A stretch of DNA of 11,055 bases from Desulfobulbaceae bacterium UBA2213 (GCA_002327225.1 DCUN01000023.1:1-11055), one strand, 5' to 3'; counted from the first letter of the stretch, positions 1 to 7,076 are shown. Numbers and translations: made by a program. Notes: generated by a model not told the origin, from the sequence alone.

Positions 1-225
1 CCTCTGGCCCAGTATCCACCGGACTCTTTTATCTGGGAATTCATGGCCTATTGCGCCGGAACAGGTGGTTCGATGCTGATTATCGGCTCGGCTGCAGGCG
101 TTGCCGCCATGGGACTGGAGAAGATCGAGTTCTTCTGGTATGCCCGCCGTATCGGGCCACTGGCCCTGGCCGGCTATTTTGCCGGAATCGCAACCTATAT
201 CTTACAGTACAGACTGCTGCACTGA
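1..225 (+). CDS. nhaD: NhaD-type Na+/H+ antiporter, C-terminal end (5' end outside window)
   Basis: This is the last 74 codons of a membrane antiporter gene that begins before the window. The frame is open from base 1 and stops with TGA at 223-225. The segment around WEFMAYCAGTGGSMLIIGSA, followed by GVAAMGLEKIEFFWY, is the glycine-rich conserved C-terminal part of NhaD antiporters, which exchange Na+ or Li+ for H+ across the cytoplasmic membrane. A last hydrophobic stretch (IGPLALAGYFAGIATYILQY) fits the final membrane helix. Most of the protein cannot be judged because only the tail is visible. A strong hairpin lies 15 bases after the stop, so this gene probably ends its own transcript and is separate from the regulator operon that follows. 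Confidence 0.85.
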   Translation, partial: PLAQYPPDSFIWEFMAYCAGTGGSMLIIGSAAGVAAMGLEKIEFFWYARRIGPLALAGYFAGIATYILQYRLLH

Positions 226-240
226 GCGCAGAGACAGGAA

Positions 241-283
241 CCCTGTGCCTGAAGCGCGTCAGAATTCAGGCACAGGGCTCTTT
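241..283 (+). terminator. Hairpin terminator after the nhaD-type gene
   Basis: A perfect 13-base inverted repeat, CCCTGTGCCTGAA at 241-253 and TTCAGGCACAGGG at 265-277, encloses an 11-base loop. The bases after it (CTCTTTCCC) are pyrimidine-rich with only a short T-run. The position 15 bases after the stop codon fits an intrinsic terminator, although the T-tract is weak. Confidence 0.75.
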
Positions 284-563
284 CCCGATTCTCCATAACC
301 GCCTGCAGCCTTTTTCACTCCCCTCCCCATCACAGCACGCGAGAACGACGAAAAGTCTGCTCATCCTCAAGGGCTGAATTGATGGGGAAGGTTCGGGGAA
401 CAGCTCCTTACTCACCACACCATTTACAGCTGCCCCGATTTTTAAAAAAAATCCGGCCGGCAATGCGAATCAGCTCTATCCTTGCAGCCATTTCTTATGG
501 TAATCTGTTTCTCATCCTGGAACTCTTTGTTTACATTGACCGGCTCGTCACGCTCTTGAAACC
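284..563. other. Intergenic stretch upstream of the sigma-54 activator
   Basis: This stretch separates the terminator from the regulator operon and presumably holds the promoter. No good -35/-10 pair and no -24/-12 (TGGC..TTGC) site was found by eye. An A/T-rich near-palindrome, GATTTTT then AAA then AAAAATC, sits at about 438-454. Short reading frames here have neither ribosome-binding sites nor recognisable products, so none is called. Confidence 0.4.
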
Positions 564-1964
564 ATGCCAATATCATCAACCATCTTCGTCGAATCCGTAT
601 CACTCGTAGAAATACTGAATGGCGTGCCCCTTGGGATTGTTCTGCTTGACAGTTCCTTATGTGTTCTGCGGATGAATCGTTTTTTTGAAGCCCTTACCGG
701 ATATTCTGAAGAAGATGCCCTTGGCGTTCCAGGCAATTTTATCATCCGCAGCGACCTGCACACCCGAGGCCAGGTGTATCAACAGATATTGAAAAGCGGC
801 GAGAGCCTTATCCAGGAAGGCACCATTATCAACTGTCATCGCAAAAAACTCCCCATTCTGTTTACCATCTCTCCTCTCCATGACAACCAGGGGCAAATAG
901 CCGGGCTTATTATTGTTCTTGAAGATCTCTCATCTTTTCAGCATGCAGAGCGGAATACAAGCGGAGCAGACAGCAAGGGTAAGATCCTCGGCCATAGTCC
1001 AAAAATGCAGGAAGCCTTTGAGCTTATCCCTGTCCTGGCACGAACCGACGCCTCACTTCTTATTACCGGGGAAACAGGTACAGGAAAGGACATGATTGCC
1101 GAAGTGATTCATCAATCCTCGAAAAGGGCCAGGCAGCCTTTTGTCAAGATCAACTGTGGGGCCTTGCCGGAATCCCTGCTCGAGTCCGAGCTCTTCGGCC
1201 ACGTCCGTGGCGCTTTTACTGGTGCTGTCACTGACAAACCGGGCATGTTCCGCCTGGCTCAGAACGGCACAATTTTTCTCACTGAAATCGGAGACCTGCC
1301 CTTGTCGCTTCAGGTGAAACTTCTCACTGTCCTTGACGACAGGGAATTCTATCCGGTGGGAGGGAGTAAAAAAGTAAAAGTAAATGTCAGGGTCATTGCT
1401 GCCACCCATCGTTCGTTACGGGAGCAGGTAAGGAAGGGACTGTTCCGGGAGGATCTTTTTTACCGTCTCAATGTCTTACGAATCCATCTCCCCCCTTTAC
1501 GGGAGAGAGAAGGTGATATCCGACTCCTCCTTGACCATTTCCTCCGGGACTTTGTCTCTCAGCTCGGAAGCCACATCAGAGGCTTTTCAACAACGTGCCT
1601 TGAACTGCTCCTGGCCTACGGCTTTTCGGGAAATGTCCGGGAACTTCGTAACATTGTCGAATATGCGGCCAATATCTGTCCAGGGGAGCTGATAACACCT
1701 GAGCATTTGCCCAAGTATATTTTTGCTCAGGCAGGCGACCGGGAAAGTGGTGCCCACAAACCATCTGCCTCTGATCCGTCCAGAGGGGAACAACGGCCCC
1801 ATGCTCCCACCAAGACAGAAACAAGAATTTCAGAAAACTGGCAAAAAACGGAAAGGGACATGATCCTGGATGCCATGAAGAAAACAGGCGGCAACCGCAC
1901 CAAGGCTGCTGACCTTTTAGGCTGGGGACGAACAACCCTGTGGCGAAAACTGAAGGCCCTCTAA
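564..1964 (+). CDS. Sigma-54-dependent transcriptional activator (PAS - AAA+ - Fis HTH) with altered Walker B
   Basis: This 466-residue enhancer-binding protein would activate RNA polymerase carrying sigma-54 at a -24/-12 promoter. Residues about 12-125 look like a PAS sensor domain (GVPLGIVLLDSS, NRFFEALTGYSEEDALG). The AAA+ domain covers about 141-385, with Walker A GETGTGKD at 169-176, the sigma-54 contact loop GAFTGA at 216-221, arginine-finger region FREDLFYRL at 294-302, and sensor II GNVREL at 356-361. The Fis-type helix-turn-helix is at about 440-464 (GGNRTKAADLL...TTLWRKLKAL). The odd point is Walker B: it reads IFLTEIGD, with threonine 240 (codon ACT at 1281-1283) where the family has aspartate. 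There is no receiver domain, so the PAS domain or a partner probably carries the signal. The start lacks a clear ribosome-binding site, but the PAS domain begins just after it. The activator's own target promoter was not found. The family call is firm; the signal is unknown. Confidence 0.93.
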   Translation: MPISSTIFVESVSLVEILNGVPLGIVLLDSSLCVLRMNRFFEALTGYSEEDALGVPGNFIIRSDLHTRGQVYQQILKSGESLIQEGTIINCHRKKLPILFTISPLHDNQGQIAGLIIVLEDLSSFQHAERNTSGADSKGKILGHSPKMQEAFELIPVLARTDASLLITGETGTGKDMIAEVIHQSSKRARQPFVKINCGALPESLLESELFGHVRGAFTGAVTDKPGMFRLAQNGTIFLTEIGDLPLSLQVKLLTVLDDREFYPVGGSKKVKVNVRVIAATHRSLREQVRKGLFREDLFYRLNVLRIHLPPLREREGDIRLLLDHFLRDFVSQLGSHIRGFSTTCLELLLAYGFSGNVRELRNIVEYAANICPGELITPEHLPKYIFAQAGDRESGAHKPSASDPSRGEQRPHAPTKTETRISENWQKTERDMILDAMKKTGGNRTKAADLLGWGRTTLWRKLKAL

Positions 1965-1992
1965 GCAAATTTTATTTCTTTATTCTGTCAAT

Positions 1993-2343
1993 ATGAAGAT
2001 ACTGATTACTATAACCGGCGACAATGTAGCCCCGCGATTTGACATGGTCTCGGCGTTACTCATCGCCAGTTACGACTCCCATGGGCTTACGGAAAAACCC
2101 AGGACCCTGCTCATGGCAAGGCCATCTCCTGAAGAACTGTGCAGCCTTATACTCAAAGAAAATATCACTCTTGTCATTTGCGGTGGGATCGAAGAACGTC
2201 ACTACAAATATCTTTCCTGGAAAAAAGTAGAGATTTTTGATTCCGTTATAGGTCCAGTAAGTGAGGTCCTTGATCTGGCTATAAAAAACAGGCTTCGGGC
2301 GGGAACAATTCTACACTCGGCAAGAAATGTGAACAGCGACTGA
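1993..2343 (+). CDS. NifX/NafY-like dinitrogenase iron-molybdenum cofactor-binding family protein
   Basis: This 116-residue protein starts with MKILITITGDNVAPRFDM, the typical opening of the NifB-C-terminal/NifX/NafY family (dinitrogenase Fe-Mo cofactor domain), and continues with LVICGGIEERHYKYL and a glycine at the usual strand-turn position. Members bind or carry Fe-Mo or Fe-S cluster precursors. In sulfate reducers many are unrelated to nitrogenase and sit beside sigma-54 activators, as in the orange-protein (ORP) operons. No nif gene is visible here. It starts 28 bases after the activator stop and its own stop (TGA 2341-2343) overlaps the start of the next small frame (TGATG). No good Shine-Dalgarno is seen, but the start matches the family N-terminus. 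It has a single cysteine in the CGG motif. The exact ligand cannot be told from sequence. Confidence 0.8.
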   Translation: MKILITITGDNVAPRFDMVSALLIASYDSHGLTEKPRTLLMARPSPEELCSLILKENITLVICGGIEERHYKYLSWKKVEIFDSVIGPVSEVLDLAIKNRLRAGTILHSARNVNSD

Positions 2344-2516
2344 TGCCCCCAGCATGCAGCGAACCAGATACGGGCGCCGCAGACCTTTTCCATGAAGGAC
2401 ACTGCAAACGTTTTCGTTCCTTCCTCCACAACGAAAGCAACAGGAGAAGAGACTGGCCCGGGACTTTCCTTGAAACTCCTTATCCGTCAACCTTTACCAA
2501 AAGAGAGTACCCATGA
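2343..2516 (+). CDS. Small 57-residue hypothetical protein, overlapping both neighbours
   Basis: An ATG at 2343-2345 shares a base with the stop of the NifX-like gene (TGATG), and the frame runs 57 codons to a TGA at 2514-2516 that overlaps the start of the receiver gene (ATGA at 2513-2516). Such tight overlap at both ends is typical of translationally coupled genes and would be unlikely by chance. The product begins MPPACSEPDTGAADLF, then HEGHCKRFRSFL, and has a basic arginine-rich middle (NRRRDWPG) with two cysteines and three histidines. It has no membrane segment, signal peptide or known domain that I recognise, so no function is proposed. The alternative is that this is a leader or spacer that is open by chance. 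Confidence 0.5.
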   Translation: MPPACSEPDTGAADLFHEGHCKRFRSFLHNESNRRRDWPGTFLETPYPSTFTKREYP

Positions 2517-2899
2517 CGAACGTCAACTTACTGATTGTTGATGATGAAATAGAGTTTGCCACAACCCTCGCAGAACGTATGGAGTTGCGTGGCATTGCAA
2601 CACAGACAACCAATAACGGCAAAGAAGCCTTGGAGATTGTGCATTCCTCCCCGCCCGATCTTGTTATTCTTGATCTCGAACTGCCCGACATGAATGGCCT
2701 GGAAGTCTTGCAACACATCAAGTCCATGCATCCTGCTCTTGAAGTGATCATACTCACTGGTCATGGTTCCTCGGCCAGCGGTATTGAAGGTATGGAAAAA
2801 GGCGCATTTGACTACCTCATGAAACCGGTCGACCTTCAGGATCTCCTTGAAAAAATCAACCTGGCTGCTGAAAAGTGCAACAAGGGCATAAAATTCTGA
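2513..2899 (+). CDS. Stand-alone response regulator receiver domain (CheY-like)
   Basis: This 128-residue protein is a single receiver domain. It has the acidic pair D10-D11 (LLIVDDE), phosphoacceptor D54 (VILDLELPDMNG), the switch threonine T82 (IILTGHG) and the conserved lysine K104 in LMKPVD. There is no DNA-binding output domain, so it likely acts by protein contact, as CheY or Spo0F-like relays do. GAGAG lies five bases before the ATG as a ribosome-binding site, and the start overlaps the small frame before it. No histidine kinase is present in the window, so its phosphodonor must be encoded elsewhere. Being co-transcribed with a PAS-type sigma-54 activator that lacks its own receiver suggests, as inference only, that it feeds a signal to that activator. 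Confidence 0.92.
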   Translation: MTNVNLLIVDDEIEFATTLAERMELRGIATQTTNNGKEALEIVHSSPPDLVILDLELPDMNGLEVLQHIKSMHPALEVIILTGHGSSASGIEGMEKGAFDYLMKPVDLQDLLEKINLAAEKCNKGIKF

Positions 2900-2923
2900 T
2901 GGTTGACAGTTGATATGTCCGCC

Positions 2924-4060
2924 TCAAACAGATCCGGACTCTCGTGATCTGGCGAGTTCCAGTTCCTGAGGGGTATTGATGTTATGCCAGGAAGAGCTGA
3001 GCTGAAGAGGGATAAGGGGAGTCTCGATCTTGTTCTGCCCGGCAATCCGACCAATCCGCAGAGAGCCGGAGGCAAGGAGCTGCTCAAAGAGGGGGCCACT
3101 TCGATAATCATAATGGGCCAACAGCGGCTCCACGTAGCCGTCTTCCTGGAGCCGCGGTACCGTTCCCCAGCAGCCCGGCTTACGCCTGGCAAGCAGCCAG
3201 GTCAGGGCCTCTGCTCTGATATCCGGCATATCGCAGGCAATGAGCAGCCAGGAAACCGCAGGCTGCCAGCGCATGGCCGCAAGGATACCGGTTAAAGGGC
3301 CACGGGCCTCCGGGATGTCAGGGAGCCGCGGCAGATGCGCCAGTCCCTCAGGCACACAACCTGCCCCTGAAAGGGCAATATGAGTGCCGACCAGGGGTTG
3401 AAGCAGGCTCACAGTATGTTCCAGCCAGGTGGTAGCGCTTGTCTCTTCCTTCTCAAGCAGGTGCTTGGGTCGTCCCATCCGCGAACTGCGGCCACCGATC
3501 AGGACACAGGCCCAGACCGGTGTCTGAGACCAGATCTCCTGCAGCCACTGCAGGAGAAATTCAAAAAGCTGCGCCGCCCGCTTCTCGTCTCGTGGGAATA
3601 CCCTGAGCACGCTCTCCATATCAGCAGGCAGCTGCTCATCCTCAGCCAGGAGCCAGAGCTTCGACACCGGTGTCTGGCCATGCCCCTCAACAAGGACCAG
3701 ATCATAATAACGGGCGATCTGGCTGAGCTGAAAGCCGAAAGCGTCCCCGGCATCACCATGCAGACGGACACTCTCCTCTCCACCAAGCAGGAAGAGATCC
3801 GCTCCGGACCGATAGAGACGATCACTGTCCCTGCCCGGCACATCGAGCAGCAGAGCAGGGCATTCATGCTGAACCACAGCCACCCGCAAGCCACGCTGAA
3901 GCAGTTCCGGCACTATGGCCTCAATAAGGGTGGTCTTGCCGGCACCGGAAGGGCCGCAGATTCCCATAATCGGCATTTTTGTTGAGACGGGCGCCGATAC
4001 TTTGTCCCTGTTCTGTTGAAAATATTGTGGATTCATTGGCCCGTTTCTACGCTTCTCCAC
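2924..4060 (-). CDS. mobBA: MobB-MobA fusion, molybdenum cofactor guanylylation
   Basis: The 378-residue product joins two molybdenum cofactor proteins. Residues about 29-175 are MobB-like, a GTP-binding P-loop protein with GPSGAGKTT at 36-44 and the LVLVEGHG strand at 121-128. Residues about 182-372 are MobA-like, the nucleotidyltransferase that adds GMP to molybdopterin, with LIGGRSSRMGRPKHLL at 187-202, GPLTGI at 254-259, CDMPD at 276-280 and the C-terminal INTPQEL. The enzyme would work in the cytoplasm to make the guanine dinucleotide cofactor used by formate dehydrogenases and DMSO-reductase family enzymes. The longest frame starts with GTG at 4060, six bases after the mqnD stop, with AAGG about nine bases upstream. 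ATG at 4036 or 3976 are alternatives, and the last gives the usual MobB N-terminus. It is the last gene of the mqnB-mqnD-mobBA unit. Confidence 0.92.
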   Translation of the reverse strand: MEKRRNGPMNPQYFQQNRDKVSAPVSTKMPIMGICGPSGAGKTTLIEAIVPELLQRGLRVAVVQHECPALLLDVPGRDSDRLYRSGADLFLLGGEESVRLHGDAGDAFGFQLSQIARYYDLVLVEGHGQTPVSKLWLLAEDEQLPADMESVLRVFPRDEKRAAQLFEFLLQWLQEIWSQTPVWACVLIGGRSSRMGRPKHLLEKEETSATTWLEHTVSLLQPLVGTHIALSGAGCVPEGLAHLPRLPDIPEARGPLTGILAAMRWQPAVSWLLIACDMPDIRAEALTWLLARRKPGCWGTVPRLQEDGYVEPLLAHYDYRSGPLFEQLLASGSLRIGRIAGQNKIETPLIPLQLSSSWHNINTPQELELARSRESGSV

Positions 4061-4066
4061 TCAATT

Positions 4067-4966
4067 CTACCTTACAGGGAAAGAGGAATCCGGCAGGATT
4101 CCCGCATCTCTTCCCCGCTTCAGGAAAGCATCAATGGCAGCCCTCCCCTCCTCTCCAAGATCCAGCGAAAAATCATTGACATACAGGCCGATATGTTCCT
4201 GAACAACCCGGCCTGCCAGCTCCTGGGCATGCTCCCTGATATAGGGAAGACACTGCTCTGGATGGGTAAAACCCCACTCAACAGAGGCCCTGATTGCCCC
4301 TTCAAGCGCCATAATCCGCTCCCGTCCCAGCGAGCGCCTGGCGGCGATACAGCCAAGGGGGATAGGATAGCCAGTACTCTGCTCCCACCACTGACCAAGA
4401 TCCTGCAGGCAGAGCAGGCCCATCTGTTGATAGGTGAAGCGGCTCTCATGGATAATGACCCCACCATCCACCTGGCCCTGCTGCACCGCCGCCATGATGG
4501 TATCAAAACGCATCTCCACCAGTTCCGGTCGCTCCTGCGCCGTCCTTGGCACCCGCGACACTGGACCATCCATGGCCTGCGCGCACTCTGACAAGAAGAG
4601 ACGGAAGAGAAGGGCGGCAGTGGTCAGTCGTCCAGGGATGGCAATTCTATAGCGGCCGGGAGCGCTGAGATCAAGAGGGGTTCGTGCCACCAGCAACGGT
4701 CCGCAGCCCCGGCCAAGGGCGCTGCCCGATGACAGGACACAGTACTCATCAAGCACGTGGCCAAGGGCATGGAAAGAGAGTTTAGTCACATCCAGCCTGT
4801 GCTCGAGAGCCCAGCCATTGAGGGTCTCCACATCTTCCAGCACAGGGGGCGCCAGCTCAATCCCCTCGAGATCAATCTTGCTGTGCGTCAGTCCATAGAA
4901 GATAAAGGTGTCATTGGGACAGGGCGAGTAGCCGATAGTCATCGGCAACGGTGCTGGTTGTGTCAT
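4067..4966 (-). CDS. mqnD: 1,4-dihydroxy-6-naphthoate synthase (futalosine pathway)
   Basis: This 299-residue protein matches MqnD, which converts cyclic dehypoxanthinylfutalosine to 1,4-dihydroxy-6-naphthoate in menaquinone synthesis. The hallmark IGYSPCPNDTFIFYGL is at 11-26, followed by the substrate-binding-protein-like fold seen in LDVTKLSFHA (59-68) and VDGGVIIHESR (166-176). Length fits the family. It begins with ATG at 4964-4966, overlapping the mqnB stop as ATGA, and GGGG lies a few bases upstream as a possible ribosome-binding site; ATG at 4942 is an alternative. The overlap with mqnB, which makes the preceding intermediate, confirms the assignment. mqnA, mqnC and the later menaquinone genes are not in the window. 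Confidence 0.95.
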   Translation of the reverse strand: MTQPAPLPMTIGYSPCPNDTFIFYGLTHSKIDLEGIELAPPVLEDVETLNGWALEHRLDVTKLSFHALGHVLDEYCVLSSGSALGRGCGPLLVARTPLDLSAPGRYRIAIPGRLTTAALLFRLFLSECAQAMDGPVSRVPRTAQERPELVEMRFDTIMAAVQQGQVDGGVIIHESRFTYQQMGLLCLQDLGQWWEQSTGYPIPLGCIAARRSLGRERIMALEGAIRASVEWGFTHPEQCLPYIREHAQELAGRVVQEHIGLYVNDFSLDLGEEGRAAIDAFLKRGRDAGILPDSSFPVR

Positions 4967-5661
4967 ATTTTCCCCATCTCCCTGATCAGCAGGGCGGCCG
5001 CCTCAGCCGCCCCGGCACAGGCCTCTGTCATCTTCCAGCGGCTCGGATCCCGATCTTCGACCAGATTCGAGACCGCCCTCACCTCGAGCAGGGGCAGGGA
5101 AAACTCCGCACAGACCCTGGCCACCGCCGCCCCCTCCATATTCTCGCACAGCCCCTGATACCTTGCGGCCAGCATCTCCCCCCGCTTTCGGGTGGCGCTG
5201 GCAGCAGAGACGGTCACAAAATTACCGCAGCGGCAGGCAACCTGCTGCCGGGCCAGAATCTCTCGGGCCTGACGTAGCAGGGGCTGATCCAGGGGAAAGA
5301 TTTCACTGCCGCCCAATTTTTCAGCAAAAGGCTCAATACGATCAGAAAAACAGATGCCGAAATCCCCAAGACTCTCCTGCTTGGCCAGACAGAGATCGAG
5401 AAGCGAGGCATTGCCCTGCGCCATCGGGGATTCAGAGATATAGGCCCCGGCCACTCCAAAGTTCAAAACCTTGTCAATTCGCTCATCCTGCCTTTCGAGA
5501 TACCGGGTCAATCGCAGGGTCGTCTCCACCGGACCGACGCCTGCGATCAGGGTGAAACAGGAAGGCAGCGCACCTTCCCGGGAAGATTGCCCCCCATGCT
5601 CTGCCAGCAGATGCAGCAAGGGTGCCATCTCAAATTCAGTTGCGGCAACAGCAAGGATCAT
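4963..5661 (-). CDS. mqnB: Futalosine hydrolase
   Basis: This 232-residue member of the MTA/SAH nucleosidase (PNP/UDP phosphorylase) superfamily is read as MqnB, which splits futalosine into hypoxanthine and dehypoxanthinylfutalosine. Visible family features are the N-terminal acidic residue in ATEFEM, the glycine-rich NFGVAGAY at 67-74, the ribose-binding ENMEGAAV at 173-180 and VSNLVEDRD at 197-205. MTA/SAH nucleosidase itself is the main alternative, but the four-base overlap with mqnD and the NLVEDRD signature favour MqnB. It is the first gene of the minus-strand unit. No strong ribosome-binding site precedes the ATG. Its promoter would lie in or near the palindromic element at 5707-5897, which it shares with queA. 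Confidence 0.92.
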   Translation of the reverse strand: MILAVAATEFEMAPLLHLLAEHGGQSSREGALPSCFTLIAGVGPVETTLRLTRYLERQDERIDKVLNFGVAGAYISESPMAQGNASLLDLCLAKQESLGDFGICFSDRIEPFAEKLGGSEIFPLDQPLLRQAREILARQQVACRCGNFVTVSAASATRKRGEMLAARYQGLCENMEGAAVARVCAEFSLPLLEVRAVSNLVEDRDPSRWKMTEACAGAAEAAALLIREMGKI

Positions 5662-5706
5662 GGTAGGTAGTTCAAGGATTTGAAAGGGAATGACTCAAGG
5701 CTAAAA

Positions 5707-5897
5707 GCCGCTGTAAAAATACAAGATCACCTGGGTGGTCAAAGCGGCATAAGGTATCATAACGAATGATTCTAACATGCACTGGTTATTTCGCAAGGGC
5801 TCCTTATACATTCTCTGCCTTGTGCCGACTCCAGGAAACAGCCGGAAAAAGATTGGCTGTTTCCTGGAGTCGGCATAAGGTACTGTAACAAAATAAG
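5707..5897. repeat. Palindromic repeat element A, between mqnB and queA
   Basis: This non-coding block is related to the block at 7794-7999. It holds GCCGCT (5707-5712) pairing with AGCGGC (5743-5748) around an inner GATCACC/GGTGGTC stem. Next comes a plus-oriented box (GGCATAAGG 5746-5754, TAACGAAT 5760-5767), then a minus-oriented box (TTATTTCG 5786-5793, TCCTTAT 5801-5807), then a long hairpin (5818-5880) running into a third box (GGCATAAGG 5872-5880, TAACAAAATAA 5886-5896). The plus/minus pair spans 62 bases with an 18-base centre, exactly as in the second element. It has no coding potential that I trust. Whether it acts in DNA or RNA is unknown. Confidence 0.8.
5818..5880. repeat. Long near-perfect hairpin within element A
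   Basis: Arms at 5818-5843 and 5855-5880 are 26 bases each. The inner 20 pairs (GCCGACTCC...AACAGCC against GGCTGTT...GGAGTCGGC) are perfect and the outer CCTTGTGCC/GGCATAAGG adds one G-U pair. The loop is 11 bases. No T-run follows on either strand, so it is not an ordinary intrinsic terminator. Confidence 0.9.
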
Positions 5898-5958
5898 AAA
5901 AAAGCACTGCTTCTTTCATAACAGCACCTAAAATTCTTTACTGCAAAACAGAACAAAC

Positions 5959-7029
5959 ATGCAACAGGATTTCACACTCAAGGCTTACGACTATACCCTG
6001 CCGCCGGAAAACATTGCTCACTACCCAGCGGACAAACGGGAAGACTCCAGGCTCTTTGTCCTGCACCGCAAGACGGATGAAAGAGAACATCGACACTTCA
6101 CCGACATTATAGATCTTCTGCAGAAAGGCGACCTTCTGGTGGTCAATGACACCAGGGTCTTTCCAGCAAGATTGCTGGGGCAAAAAGAAAGTGGCGGCAA
6201 GGCAGAGGTCTTTCTGCTTTCCTATCCGCAGCTGAGCGAGGAGACGGGGGAGATGGTCGCCACCGCCCTGGTAAAAAGCTCCAAACGGCCGCGGGAAGGG
6301 TCAGTCATTACCATAGGTGACACCCTTTCCTGCACCATCCTGAAACAGATGGGCGAAGGCAGGGTCAAAATTGCGCTCCGTTACGACCGGCAAAAGGAGC
6401 TCGCCGAGGTCCTTGAGAATCATGGCCAGATCCCGCTCCCCCCGTATATTGCCAGAGACAAGGGCAGCACCGAAGAAGACAGTAAGCGCTACCAGACCGT
6501 CTACGCCAGCCAACCGGGGGCAGTGGCCGCCCCCACCGCCGGTCTCCATTTTTCTGAGGATCTTTTAGAAAAAATCAGGGGAAAAGGGGTGACAATCGCC
6601 AGAATCACCCTCCATGTCGGATATGGCACCTTTGCCCCGGTGCGAACCGAGACTATCCAGGATCACAGCATCCATAAAGAGTATATCCACATCTCACAAG
6701 AGCAGGCTGATTCAATCAATGCGGTTCGACAGGGGGGAGGGAAGATCTGGGCCGTGGGCACTACCACCGTGCGGGCCCTCGAATTTGCAGGGGATGAAGA
6801 AGGGAAGGTGCAGCCGACAGAGGGGTGGTGCGACCTCTATATCATGCCTGGCTACCGTTTCAAGGTAGTTGACAACCTGATCACCAACTTTCACCTGCCC
6901 CAGTCCTCCCTGCTCTTTCTGGTCTCAGCCCTCTGCGGCCGGGAAAGATTGTTAGAGTGTTACAAGCAGGCGATTGCGCAAGGATACCGCTTTTATTCCT
7001 ATGGCGATGCCATGGCGATCATGAAATAA
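5959..7029 (+). CDS. queA: S-adenosylmethionine:tRNA ribosyltransferase-isomerase
   Basis: QueA transfers and rearranges the ribose of S-adenosylmethionine onto the preQ1 base in tRNA, making epoxyqueuosine at the wobble position. The 356-residue product is full length and collinear with the family: YDYTLPPENIAHYPADKRE near the N-terminus, VVNDTRVFPARL at 61-72, GQIPLPPYI at 156-164, RYQTVYA at 177-183, AAPTAGLHF at 190-198, LHVGYGTFAPVR, and the C-terminal TNFHLPQSSLLFLVSA. The start gives the expected short N-terminal lead, although no clear Shine-Dalgarno is seen before it. Its upstream region is the palindromic element A. It stands alone, with no tgt or queF beside it, and is convergent with the zinc-ribbon gene downstream. 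Confidence 0.97.
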   Translation: MQQDFTLKAYDYTLPPENIAHYPADKREDSRLFVLHRKTDEREHRHFTDIIDLLQKGDLLVVNDTRVFPARLLGQKESGGKAEVFLLSYPQLSEETGEMVATALVKSSKRPREGSVITIGDTLSCTILKQMGEGRVKIALRYDRQKELAEVLENHGQIPLPPYIARDKGSTEEDSKRYQTVYASQPGAVAAPTAGLHFSEDLLEKIRGKGVTIARITLHVGYGTFAPVRTETIQDHSIHKEYIHISQEQADSINAVRQGGGKIWAVGTTTVRALEFAGDEEGKVQPTEGWCDLYIMPGYRFKVVDNLITNFHLPQSSLLFLVSALCGRERLLECYKQAIAQGYRFYSYGDAMAIMK

Positions 7030-7076
7030 GCGGGCGCAAGACAGGGACGCCTTGATGCCGCGCGCTCCAGGGATGG

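Noticed and set aside
379..609. 76-codon plus-strand reading frame before the sigma-54 activator
   Set aside because: It starts with TTG, has no ribosome-binding site, no recognisable domain, and runs over the start of the well-supported activator gene in another frame.
2453..2470. TGGCCCGGGACTTTCC as a -24/-12 sigma-54 promoter before the receiver gene
   Set aside because: The -12 element has TC where the near-invariant GC is required, and the stretch lies in the small coding frame.
2929..2951. CAGATC / GATCTG inverted repeat between the receiver gene and mobBA
   Set aside because: It has six pairs only, no T-run on either strand, and lies inside the mobBA coding end; it is too weak to call a terminator.
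3380..3985. 201-codon plus-strand frame opposite mobBA
   Set aside because: It is antisense to clear MobB and MobA motifs and encodes no recognisable protein; it is a shadow of a G/C-rich gene.
5818..5880. Integron attC site or Rho-independent terminator reading of the long hairpin
   Set aside because: The attC core sites (GTTRRRY and its partner RYYYAAC) are not placed at the ends, no integrase is nearby, and no T-run follows on either strand.
5907..5934. CTGCTT, 16 bases, TAAAAT as a possible queA promoter
   Set aside because: The -35 match is poor and the spacing is short; in such an A/T-rich gap a match of this quality is expected by chance.
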